Source: Nocardia terpenica (GTDB lineage: Bacteria > Actinomycetota > Actinomycetes > Mycobacteriales > Mycobacteriaceae). From it: DNA of 64,000 nucleotides. The translations under genes were made by a program, and so were the position numbers. The notes below the pieces were generated by a model, which saw only the letters and a program-made list of their open reading frames with translations, was not told the origin of the DNA and ran no database searches. This document shows, piece by piece, positions 1 to 12,000 of this stretch (positions within the stretch are counted from its first letter, which is position 1; each line of letters starts with the position of its first letter). The DNA lies in the NCBI RefSeq assembly GCF_013186535.1, contig NZ_JABMCZ010000001.1, forward strand, positions 1,612,001 to 1,676,000, read 5' to 3'.

Positions 1-3000
1 CCACGTCCACGCCGACGCCATCGGTCCGGCGGAGTACCTCGCTCGCGACATCGGCGCGCGAGTGGTCGATGGCGTCCGGTACACCCATCCGGGTCAGGTA
101 GTCGACCTTGTGTTGCCCGCCCGCGGTCGCCATGACCCGGGCCCCCGCGAGCCGGGCGAGCTGCACGGCGACCAGACCGTTGGTGCCGGTGGCCGCCGGG
201 ATCAGCACCCTGTCGCCGGGGCGGACCCCGGCCCGTTCGAACGCCAGGTACATGGCGAGGAATGCGACCGGGAACCCGCATGCCTGCTCATGACTGACGT
301 TGTCGGGCTTGGCGACAACGAAGTCCTCGTCGGTGACCACCACCGACGCCTGCCCACCGAACTCCGGCCCGGTCAACGCAATGACCTCGTCACCCACCGA
401 GAACCGCTGCACCCCCGGCCCCACCCGGCGCACGACTCCCGACACCTCCACCCCCGGGGTGCAGGGGAAGTCGGGCATTGTCGGGTAAAGGCCCTGGGCG
501 AACAGGAAATCCGAGAAGTTGATCGGAAACGCCCTGACCTGAACCTCCACCTGCCCCGGCCCCGGCGCGACCGGATCGAACGACACGACCCGCAAGTCCC
601 TCGGATGCCCCGGCCGGTCGAACCGCACGGCCCGGAAAGGGGTTGGCGGCAAGGGAATTTCGTCCACCGCGGTCTCGCCCGGTTCGTCGTCTATCAGCGC
701 CCCGAGCCGATCCCCATACCGCGCCACGATATAAGCCGACAAATCCGCGACCGTCGGATGATCGAAGACGACAATCGTCTTCAGCCCAACCCCCAACGCC
801 TCACTCAACCGATTCGTCAACTCCACCGCCACGATCGAATCAACCCCCAACTCCGCCAACGGCGTCCCCTGCCCGACCTCCGCTACCCGCACCCCCGAAC
901 ACGCAGCCACAAGCTCGGTAACGACCGCCCGAACCCGCGCCCCGACCCGCTCACCATCAACAGCCACTCCACCCCCGACCACACCGCCCCCTTCCCGCAA
1001 TCCCCCCACTTCTCCTGCCCCACCCACACTCCCACCTCTCCGCCCCGAAGCAGCACCACTTCCAGCCCTCGGTGTGCTCCCACTCCCGAACTCCAGTGCG
1101 CTCCCGATTCCGAACCCCAGTGCGCTCTTACCTCCAAACCCTGCTGTGCTCTCACTATCGGATTCCGGTGTGCTCCCGCTTCGGGACTCTGGTGTGCTCC
1201 CGCTTCGGGACTCTGGTGTGCTCCCGCTTCGGGACTCTGGTGTGCTCCCGCTTCGGGACTCTGGTGTGCTCCCGCTTCGGGACTCTGGTGTGCTCCCGCT
1301 TCGGGACTCTGGTGTGCTCCCGCTTCGGGACTCTGGTGTGCTCCCGCTTCCGGACTCTGGTGTGCTCCCGCTTCCGGACCCCGGTGTGCTCCCGCTTCCG
1401 GACCCCGGTGTGCTCCCGCTTCCGGACCCCGGTGTGCTCCCGCTTCCGGACCCCGGTGTGCTCCCACCTCTGGACCCCGGTGCGCTTCCACCTCTGGACC
1501 GTGGTGTGCTTCCACCCCCGGATCCTGATGTGCTTCCACCTCTTGGGGCCGGTGCGTTCCCACCTCTTGGCCCGGGTGTGGTCTCCCCTCTCGTTCCCGG
1601 TGTGCTTGTCCACTTTGTTCCCGGCGTGCTTTTGGCCGGGACCTCGTGCGCGCCGAGCTCAACCCCATCCGCCTGCACTCTCGCGCTTTCGACAGTCGCC
1701 ACCAGAACGTGCTGCCGTAGCACCCCCGGCGTCGCACCACTACCGAGCACCCGGACATCGGTGAACCCCGCGTCCTCCAGCCGACTACGCCACATATGGG
1801 TGTCGAGCAGTGGGGAGCCTGGCAGCCTGCGGTCGGTATCGCTGTGGCGCCACCAGCCGTCCAGCAGGCCGAAGGTGATGGTGTGGAACGGCTGTACGGC
1901 GGTGACCTCGGTGAGGACCACTCGGCCGCCCGGGGCCAGCAGCCGCCGGATCTCGCCGAGCGCGGTATCGAGGTCGGCGGTCGCGTGCAGGACGTTCGCC
2001 GCGACGACGATGTCGTAATGCGCTGGGGCGAAGCCTTGTTCGAGTGTGGGGCGCTCGATGTCCAGCGTGCGGAATCGGGCGGTGTCGCCCGCCGCGGCGA
2101 GCGTGGCGGCGGCCTGGCGGACCAGGGCCGCGGAGACGTCGGTGACGTCGTACTCGGCCTCGACGTGCCCGGCCGCCAGCGCATCGAGGATCCGCTCGGT
2201 GGTGGCACCGGTCCCGGCCCCGACCTCGAGCACCCGCAGCGGGCCTGCGGCCGCGGTGCCCGCGATCAGTCCCGCCACGATCGCATTGCAGTAGTCCGCT
2301 TGCGGCTCACCGCGATACAGCGCGGCCACCTGCGCCATCGAACCGTTCGGGAAGAGCACCTCGGTGGCCGATCGGGCGCCGGTGAGGACATCGGGCAGCG
2401 CGGCCAGGCAGACCGACACGAGGTCGAGCCGGTCGCCGAGACGGGGGAACCGGGCCCGCAGCGCCTCCGGCTCCGGCGATGGGCGGTGCGCGGCAGCATC
2501 GGTGGTGACCAGCAGATCGGCCTGCTCGACCAGGACACCGTGCCGCACGAGAATGCCGATCACCGCATCGATGAGTCCGCGGTACCTCGGGAGGGCACCG
2601 AGCCGCCGCGACAGCGAGGTGCGCGTGTAATGCTCCTCCGGGCGGGTGAATATGCCCAGCCCCGCGAAGGTTCGGCGCAGCTCCGCCACGACGAACTCGT
2701 CGAGGGCGGCCTGTTCGGCCGGGTCACCGTCGAAGGTCGCGTCGGTGCGCGCCATCGTCACGGCCCCGGATCTCACGACGCCGATCGAGTCGAGCACCTC
2801 CCGTTCGGCGCGGAGCACGACCAGTTGTCGTTCCGCGCCGCCGAGAATCCTTTCCAGCGCGGCGATCGCCTCGGTCGGCCGCAGCGGCCGGTAGCCGCGG
2901 GCGATCAGGTCGTTCTGATAATCGGATGCGGCGACCCGGCCGACCTCCGCCCAGGGACCCCAGTTGACGATGTGTACCGGGAACCCGCATCGGGTCGCGA

Positions 3001-6000
3001 GCCGGTGGGCGACGGCGTCCTGGGCCGCCGACGCGGCCGCGTAGTTGGCCTGACCCGCTGCGCCGGTGAAGGTTTGCAGCGAGGACATGACCAGCAGAAA
3101 GTCCAGCGGTTCGGTGGCCAGGAGATCGGCCAGGACCGCGGTGCCGCGCGCCTTGGGGTCGAGTACTGCGTCGAAGGCGTTGTTGGACAGCCGTTCCACG
3201 ATGCCGTCGTGCAGCACCATTGCCGCGTGCACGACCCCGTGCAGCGGGCCGAAGGTCTTGGCCTTGGCGATGGCCGCGGCCATGTCGTCCCGGTTGGTCA
3301 CGTCCGCCTGCCGGTAAGCGGCCTGCCCGCCCAGCTGGTCGATCCGCTCGAGGGCGGCCTCGATGCGGCGATCGCGTGGGCTGCGGCCGATCAGGATCAG
3401 CCGCGCGGAGCGGGTGGCCGCCAGGTGTTCGGCGAGCGCGAGGCCGATGCCTCCGGCGCCGCCGATAATCATGTAGTTGCCGCCGTGCCGGAACGCGGAT
3501 CGCGGTGCGGGCCCGAGGGCGACGGGTCGTAGTACGCGCACCATCCGTCGGCCCCCGACCAGCGCGACCTCCCGGCCGTCCTGTCGCACGGGCTCATCGA
3601 GCAGCGCATCGACCACCCGCTCCAGTTCCGCGCCGGTGGGCCGATACCCGACCGGGACGCCGATGTCGACGCAGTTCACCCCGATCCGCGGATACTCGTG
3701 CGTCACCGACTTGGTCAGCCCCGCGAGTGCCGCGGCCATCGGATTCCCGACCCGCCGCCCGGCCACGTCGTGCGCGTCGTTCACCACCGACCGAATCGAC
3801 TCGACGTGCTGGATCAGATCGGTCTCGGTCAGGGCACGCACGAGCCGGAACAGCAGGGCGGCACCTGCGCCCAAGACCGCGGGATCGTCGGGCGCGGTCT
3901 CGTCGACCAGCAGCCCGCCGAGGAACCAGATATGCCGGACGGTGCCGATCTCGCGCAGGCAATCGCGCAGACCCTCGGCGGGGTCGGTGGGATCGATCTC
4001 CCAAACCCGTTCGGCTGTCCGGCGATTCGCTCGACCCGTGAGCACCCGCCAGACCGGTCCGGTATGCCGAGCGGTGAGCGCGGCGTCCAGGCCCAACCCG
4101 TCCGGCGGACCCACCACCAGCCAACCACCGCCGGGCGACGTCGCGGTCGTCGGCGGACTCGCGGCGGTCCAATACGGCCGGAAGAACACACCGTCGAGCA
4201 CATCCCGCTCGGGCCGGACCACGACCTGTCGCAGCACGACACACGGCCGACCCGCATCGTCGAGGATGAGAATGTCGTGACCATCCGGCCCGCGCAGCAC
4301 ATGCACATACCCGGTGGCAGGCGGATCGGCGATCAGCTCGACCGATTCCACGGAGAACGGCAGCCGAGTCGTGGTGATCGCCTCGCCCGCGGCCTCCAGC
4401 ACGGTGATCGCCTGCAGCGCCGCATCCAGGACCGTCGGCGGGAATACGTACGAGCGATCGTCCGAGCCGCTGTCGGCCGTGTATCGGGCCAGCAGTTCGC
4501 CCTTGCCGATCCACGCGGTCCGCAGCCCCCGGTACAGCCGCCCGTACTCGATCTCGATGGCATCGAAGATTCGGTAGATCTGCGACCGATCGATCTGCTC
4601 GACGCACCTGCGCCGGACCGTATCGATATCCGGTTGCGCCACATCCGCCGCACCATGGCCGGTGGTCCAGCGTCCGGTGGAATGAAGGATCGACTCTCCG
4701 CGTCGCTCGGTCCGAATCTCGTGCACGATGTCGCCGCCGTCCTGCGTCAGGCGGATGATCACCTCACGCCCCGACTCCGGCACCTCGAGCGGGCGCAGCC
4801 AGCGCAGCTCGGTCACCCGTCGCGGCCGGGGCAGAGCCAGTGCGGCAGCGGCCAATTCCAGCTGAACCACCCCCGCGACCACGGCCGCCCCGTGCACGCG
4901 ATGCTCATCGACCAGCCGATCGGAGGTCGCGAGCCGCACCCGGAACACCACGCCCTCGTCGTCATCGGTGAAGCCCGTGCCATCGACCAATCGCCGGGCC
5001 GCGACCGGTTGCGCGGGAGCGGTCGGCTCGGTCTCCGGTTGCGGGATCCAATGCCGTTCCCGCGCAAACGGATACGTGGGCAGGCTCACGCGCCGCGGGC
5101 GAGAGCCGGTGTGCAGGGCGGGCCAATCCACCGCCGCGCCGCCGACCCAGTGCCGCGCCAGTTCGCGGAGGTCGCCGCCCTCGACGGTGTCCGGTCGGTC
5201 GTCGGCCACGGCATACCAGGCGTCGGCGCCCGGGGCGCCCGTCGCCGCGAAACGCCGTAGCTCCGCGGCGAGTTCGGTTGTCGAGGCGGTGACCAGGGCC
5301 AGCCGATGCGGCAGCGGCTCGCGGCCGAGCTGGAGGGTATAGGCGATATCGGCTGGGGCACCGGCGGATTCGCAGTGGTCTGCCACCACCCGGGCGTGCT
5401 CGCGGAGCTGCTCGGGGGATCGGGCCGACAGCACGAATATCTGCTCGGTCGGCATCGTCCGGGGCTGAGGCTCGGGGATGTACTCCTCGAGCAGCACATG
5501 GGCATTGACCCCGCCGAATCCGAAGGAGCTGATCCCCGCCCGGCGGGGCAGTTCGGCGCCGTCGGCGTCGCGCATTCGCGGCCATGCGGTGGTGCGGCGC
5601 ACGATGGCGAAGGGGCTGTCGTTCAGCTCGATGTGCGGGTTGATCTCGGAGATGTGCAGGTTGCCCGGGATTCGGCCGTGCTTCATGGCGAGAACGACCT
5701 TGAAGATTCCGGCCATACCCGCGGCGGCCTCGGCGTGTCCCATATTGGATTTGACCGAGCCGATCAATGTGGTCGGCTCGGTGAGCCGCGGCAGTCCCGC
5801 CCGATCCCGCAGCTGCCGGAAGGCGCGCTTGACGCCGTTGATTTCGATCGGATCGCCGAGAGCCGTTCCGGTGCCGTGTAATTCGAGATAACCGACCGTG
5901 GCCGGGTCCACCTCGCCCTCGGTGAGCGCGCGCGTGATCAGATCGGCCTGCGCGACCGGATTCGGGGTGGTCAGGGTGCTCACCTTGCCGCCGTGATTGA

Positions 6001-9000
6001 CCGCGCTGCCGCGAACGATCGCGTGGATGTGGTCGCCGTCGCGTTCGGCGGCCGACAGCGGCTTGAGCAGCAGCGCCCCGACGCCCTCGGCCCGCACATA
6101 TCCGTCCGCAGCGGCATCAAAGGTGCGGCAGCGTCCGGTGGGACTGAGCATGCCCGCCCGCGCGAACGACAGGTAGACCATCGGCGACAGCAGCAGGTTG
6201 ACGCCGCCGACGAGCGCGGTGTCGCAACTGCCCGCGCGCAGCGATTCGATCGCGGTGCGCAGCGCCACCAGCGAACTCGAGCATGCGGTATCGATCGGGA
6301 AGCTGGGTCCGGTCAGATCGAGCAGATACGACACCCGGTTGGCGAGAATGGCGTGGAACAGGCCGGTCGTGGTGTGCGCCTCGATCGGGACCCCGGCGTC
6401 GCGCAGCAGGTCGTAGTAGTCGTGCGAGGCCACGCCGACGAACAGCCCGGTCCGGCCGCCGGACAGATCGGACGGCCGGTATCCGGCCTCCTCGATCGCC
6501 CGATAGGCGGTCTGCAGGAACAGCCGCTGCTGCGGATCCATGAGCCGGGCCTCGCGCGGGGAGATCCCGAAGAACGCGGCGTCGAACCGGTCCACCTCGG
6601 GCAGGAAGCCGCCCCATTTACTGTTGGTCCGCCCCGGGCCGGGAATCGTGTGATAGTTCGTGCGCCAGTCCCACCGGTCGGGCGGAATCTCGGTGACCAG
6701 GTCGCGGCCGTCGTCGAGATTGCGCCAGAAGGCATCCAGATCGGGGCTGCCCGGGAGAATGCCATGCATGCCGATGATGGCGATCGGCTCCGGGCCGTCG
6801 GGCACCCGGCGCTGCGAGACGACCGGCGCGCCCGGTTCGGTCCGCGGTGTCGAGACGGCCTGTGCCGGTGTGGCCGACAGCGTCTCGGCCAGTTCCGCCG
6901 GGAACGTGTCCACCAGATGCGCGGCGATCTCGTCGACCGTCGTGTACTCGAAGAACAGCGCGGCGGTGATGTCCACCGCCAGCCGTTTCACGAGCCGGTT
7001 GGCCAGGGTCCCCAGCGACAGCGAGTCGAAACCGTAGTCGCCGATCGGCCGATCGGCGCGGATCCGGTCCGCCGCCAGCTTGCCGATGTCGGCGATCTCC
7101 GTGATCAACAGGTCGCGGACGGCGCCCGTGCTGTCCGAGGCGTTGGCCGACATGGAAACCTCCTGTCCTGCTTGCGGAGTCGGCCCGGGTTCGGGCGGTT
7201 CGGCAATGCCCAGGTGACGGCCGACCGCGTCGCCGTCGCCGGGGACGAACATCACCTGCGTCCACGAACTGTCGAGAGCCGTACCGAGAGCGGATAATCC
7301 GAGCGCCGTCGGGAGCGGGTGCAGCCCCAGCCCGGCACGCAGCCATTCGGCCACCGCGCCATCGACACCCATGCCGCCCTCGGCCCAGAGCGGCCAGTCG
7401 ATCGAGATGGTGCGCTGCCCACGGGCTTCCCGCCAGGCGGCGTAGGCGTCGAGGAAACCGTTGGCGTAGGAATACGGTGCCTGGCCCGCGCTGCCCAGCG
7501 CGGCGGCGGTCGAGGAGAACAGACAGAGGAAGTCCAGCCGCCGGTCGACGGTGGCGGCATCGAGATGAACCGCACCCAGCACCTTGCCCGCCACCACGGC
7601 CCGCAGTCGCGCCGCGCTCTGCCGGACCAGGTAGTCGTCACCGAGCACACCCGCGCAATGGAATACACCGTGCAGGCCGCCGTATTCGGCCACCGCGGCC
7701 TCGACGGCCGTCCGGGTGCCGACGGCTGTCGACAGATCGGCCTGGACGTAGGTGACCGCCCCGCCCGCCGATCGGACGGTGGCCGCGACGGCGTCGAATC
7801 GCTCGCCCGGTGCCGAGCGGCCCGCCAGAACGACGCGCGCGCCGCACTTTTCGGCCAGCCACCGGGCCACCAGCACGCCCAGCCCACCCGCGCCGCCGGA
7901 AATCAGATAGACACCGTGGTGTCGTAGTCTCGAGGCCGACTCGGCCGGGTGCGGGGTGCGCCGCCAGCGCAGGACCGTGCGGATTCCGTCGCGGTATCGC
8001 ACCTCCGATTCGGTGGTGACCGAAAGAGCCTCCCGCACCATATGGTTCGTTTCACCGGAGCCTTCGCGGGGGAGTGCCACGAGCACGGTCGACAGCCGGG
8101 CGCTCTCCCGACCGGCCGTGCGCAGCAAGCCGCCCAGGGCGGCGTGGGCGGGGGAGTCGCCGGAATACCCGCACACCACCCGGATTCGGCGCTTGCTGGT
8201 GGCGCGTACCAGCGCGCGCAGCAACAGCAGTACCGGCAGGACGTCCGTGTCGATCTGTTCGGTCACCCGCTCCGCCGTCGGCGGGGTGCCGCCGCCGGAA
8301 CACTCGACGATCACGGTGTCGAAGGGCCCGGCGGCGCACAGTGTTTCGAGATCGACGTCGCTGTCCGGCCGTACTCGGTACCGGTCCGTGCCGGTCGCCT
8401 CGAACGAGGTTCCCACGGTTGCCAGCACGGTGTGCACCGGCCCGCCCGCCTGCCGGTTCAACTCGTCGGCAATCCGTTCGGCCGCCGTGCTCGTGGGGGC
8501 GAGCACCAGGACGTCGCCCGGCTCCCGTCGATCCGCCGCCGCGCTCGGCACCCAATCGGGACGAAAGTACGTGCCGGTGTCGTCGCTGCCGCCCCGTGGC
8601 CACGGACGCAGCCACATGTCCGCGACACGCAGCACGACGCGCCCCGATTCGTCGGCGACCCGGACATCGATCTTGGTTCCGGTCACGGTGGATTTCCGCA
8701 CGACGACATGGGATACGGCCCGAGCCGGCAGCGGACCGAAGATATCGACGGATCCGATGCTGAACGGTAGGTGCAGATCCCGCGACCGTTGCGCGACCAG
8801 CCAGAGCGAGGATTGCAGTGCGGCGTCGAACATGCCCGGATGCAGGACGTAGGCGGCGTGGTCGCCCGCCTCGGGCCGGTGGATCTCGGCGATCGCCTCG
8901 TCGCCGTTCCACCGCACCCGGGTGATGCCCTGGTATGTCGGCCCCAAATGCAGGCCGCGGCGGTGGATCTCGCCGTAGAACTCGGCGGCGTCGATCTCGC

Positions 9001-12000
9001 CCAGGCAGCGCGCCCGGATGGCCGCGAGGTCCAACGGGTCGGGACGATCCCCGTCCGGCAGGTCCGCGATGCGCCCGGTCGCATGCGTCGTCGGCGTGCC
9101 GTCGGGCGCGGTGCCGACCACCGTGTACTCGGTGTGGCCCGCGACCTCGGCCAGCGCGACCCGGACCGTCCGCGCGTCGGGGACGGCGATCGGGGCGGCC
9201 CAGACATTGTTGCGCAGCCGAACGGGGACACCGCCGCTCGATGTCGCTGCGGCACGCACCATTTCGATATATCCGGCCGCGGGGAAGATCGGCACGCCGT
9301 CGACCCGATGGTGATCGAGGAACGGTTCGTGGCCGGTGAACTCCACGGAGGTTCCGTCGTCGTGGCGGGTGGTGGCGAACGGGTGCTCGGCCGAGGAAAT
9401 GATCGGCACCCAATACCGTTCCACGGCGAAGGGATACCCGGGAAGGTCGACATGCGGCAGCGGCGCCGGATACAGCGACTCCCACGGCACCTCCGCGCCC
9501 GTCACCCACGCGGCCGCCAGGGCGGGCAGATCGCGGCGGGCGAGGGCATCGGGCAGATCTCGCACCGCACGCTCGCGGGCGGCGAGATCCCGTACCGTGG
9601 TCCAGTTCCGGCCGGTCGAGGGTCGATCCTCGGCGAACTCGGTCAGGCGGTCGGCGAGTTCGATCGGATCGTCGGCGATCAGGGCGAGCCGTTCCGCCAG
9701 CGGTTCCCGACGTACCTGCAACTGGTGGGCGATCTCCGAGACGCGGAGATCGCGTGCGTGCCCGCGGATCTCGCGGGCCAGGTTCGCGCAGTGCGCGCGC
9801 AGCCGATCCGCATCGGATGCCGACACCACCACCAGGTGCGAACCGTCGGCCGGGCCGCGGGCCACGGTCGACGCCGGAGCCTCCTCGACGACGACGTGCG
9901 CATTCGAGCCACCGGCACCGAAGGAGCTGATGCCCGCGCGGCGCGGGAGCTCCACCCCGCCGTCGTGCCGACGAGGCCATGGCCGCAGGTCGTGCGCGAC
10001 GGTGAACGGTGTGGCGGCGAAGTCGATGCGCGGATTCGGTTCGGCGCTGTGCAGTGACGGGACGATCCGGCCGTGCTTCATCTGGAGCAGCACCTTGGTC
10101 AAACCGGCCAGGCCGGAAGCCGACTCCAGGTGACCGATAGCGGATTTCACCGAGCCGATCGCGCAGCTGCCGGACGGCACATCGCCGAATGCCTCGGTGA
10201 GACCGGCGATTTCGATCGGATCCCCCAGCGCGGTCCCGGTGCCGTGGGCCTCGATATAGCCGATCGCCGCCGGAGCCAGGCCCGCATCGGCCAGCGCGTC
10301 GGTGATCAGCCGGGCCTGCGCCCGCGGGTTGGGCACGGTGAATCCACTGGTCCGCCCGCCGTGGTTGACCGCCGTCCCCTTGATCACCCCGAGGATGCGA
10401 TCGCCGTCGGCCACGGCCGCGCGCAGCGGTTTGAGCACGGCCGCCCCGACACCCTCGCCGGGCACGAACCCGTCGGCGTCCGCGCCGAACGCATGACAGC
10501 GGCCGGTGGGGGACAACATGTTCAGCTGCGCCAGCCACTCGTACTTGGTGGGGTGCAGATAGAGATTGACCGCCCCCACCAGCGCCATGGCGCACTCCCC
10601 GCGCAGCAGGCTGTGCGCGGCCAGGTGCACGGCGGTCAGCGCCGCCGCGCACGCCGTATCCACCGGCATGCTCGGACCGTTCAGATTCAGCCGATACGAC
10701 AGGCGATTCGCGATCGACCACTGCGTGGACAGCGGAATCACGCCGGTCCCGGCGCGCCGCTGCTCTGGCCCCCACAGGTTGTAGGTCTGCGTCGTCACCC
10801 CGACGAACACCCCGACCGCGCGACCGCCCGGCAGATCCGGATCCCCGAGCCGCCGCGGCGGATACCCCGCGTCCTCGAGCGCATGCCAAGCGGTCTGCAG
10901 CAGCAACCGCTCCTGCGGGTCCATCGTCTCGGCCTCGCGCGGCGAGATATTGAAGAACAGTGGATCGAAAGCATCGACACCGTCGAGAAATCCACCCCAC
11001 CGGTAATCTCCCGCCGCCGGGCCATCCCCACCGTGCGGCCGATCCTGCGGAACCTCCCGGATGCAGTCCCGCCCGGCGCTGAGGTTCTCCCAGAACGCGC
11101 CCAGATCGTCGGCCATCGGATACCGTCCCGCCAGCCCGACGATCGCGATGTCCCGGTTCTCCGGCTCGATGCTGCGGGGCGCCATCGAAGGCGTTGCGTC
11201 GATTCGTCTTTCCTCGACAGCGGTGGGCGGGTTGCTCGTCTGCCCGTAGTGGGTGGCGAGTTCGGCGGGGCGGGTGGCGGCTATGCGGGCGGCGGCGGCG
11301 TTGAGGGTGCGGGATTCGAACAGGAGGGTTTCGCTCACGGGGCCCAGGTCGGCTTCGATGCGGGCATTGAATTCGCTGACGACGATGGAGTCCAGCCCGA
11401 GACGGTCCAGGCCGAGGTCGAGATCGATGGATTCGGGTGGGACGCCGCGCAGGCGGGCGATGAGGGTTGCCACGTAGTCGCGGGCCAGCGCTGCCGCGGA
11501 TTCGGTCGACGGACCGGATTCGGGTGTCGGGTCGAGCGTTTCGGCCTGGCGGACAGCGGTGCGGTCGATGCTCGGTAGTAGACGGGCGGCCGTGGCAGGG
11601 TCGCCGTAAAGGAAGGAGCAGGAGCCGGTGCGGGTGGCGCGGATTCGGTCCCACAGCGCCAGGCCGGTGTCCGCGGACATGGGGCGCAGGCCCGATGCCG
11701 TGCCGAGGATGCCGTGTTCGGTCACCGTCATCCCGCCGTCGCGCCAGATGGGCCAGCCGATGGATATGCTGCGGCCGTTCCGAATCCCTTTTTCCCGCAA
11801 TGCTTCCCGCTGTATCGCGAACTCGTCCAGATAGGCATTGGCGGTCGCGTAGTCGCCCTGGCCCGGGTTGCCGATCACCGCGACGACCGACGAGAACAGT
11901 GCGAACAGGTCCAGGGGATCGTCGCGGGTGGCCAGATCGAGATTGTGCGCGCCCCGCACCTTGGGCGCCAGCACGGCGGCCAGGTCATCGGTCGACTTGT

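Larger units (their letters stand above)
1..6795 (-). other. PKS module 3: KS3 - DH-like - KR3 - cMT - repeat linker - ACP3 - ER (partial)
   Basis: KS3 has Cys3778 in IDTACSSS, LHGTGT and SNMGHAEA. The DH-like domain reads HRVHGAAVVA (His4238), so the Pro of HxxxGxxxxP is Ala; the second motif VLDAALQ is kept. KR3 has MIIGGAGGIG and QANYAAAS. The methyltransferase has the SAM motif VLEVGAGTGATT (~5126) and probably adds a C-methyl group. A Gly/Ser/Thr/Pro-rich linker made of 24-bp repeats follows, then ACP3 with GVDSIVAV (Ser5593). An MDR-type enoylreductase begins after ACP3 and is cut by the window edge; its cofactor loop reads PAATGTNG. ER placed after the ACP differs from the usual DH-ER-KR-ACP order. 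Confidence 0.8.

Noticed and set aside
1068..1616. CRISPR array
   Set aside because: The 24-bp units are contiguous without spacers, vary gradually and are in frame with the PKS; no cas genes are present.
62..3532. Long plus-strand frames across the PKS 3' half, including one of 488 and one of 578 codons
   Set aside because: They are antisense to the PKS, rich in Arg/Pro/His, and owe part of their length to the 24-bp repeat, which has no stop in several frames.
8052..11654. A 1,200-codon open frame on the minus strand inside the PKS
   Set aside because: It is a shifted shadow of the true PKS frame: its Arg/Pro-rich translation has no domain motifs, while the frame in phase with 17614 gives clean KS, DH and KR motifs throughout.
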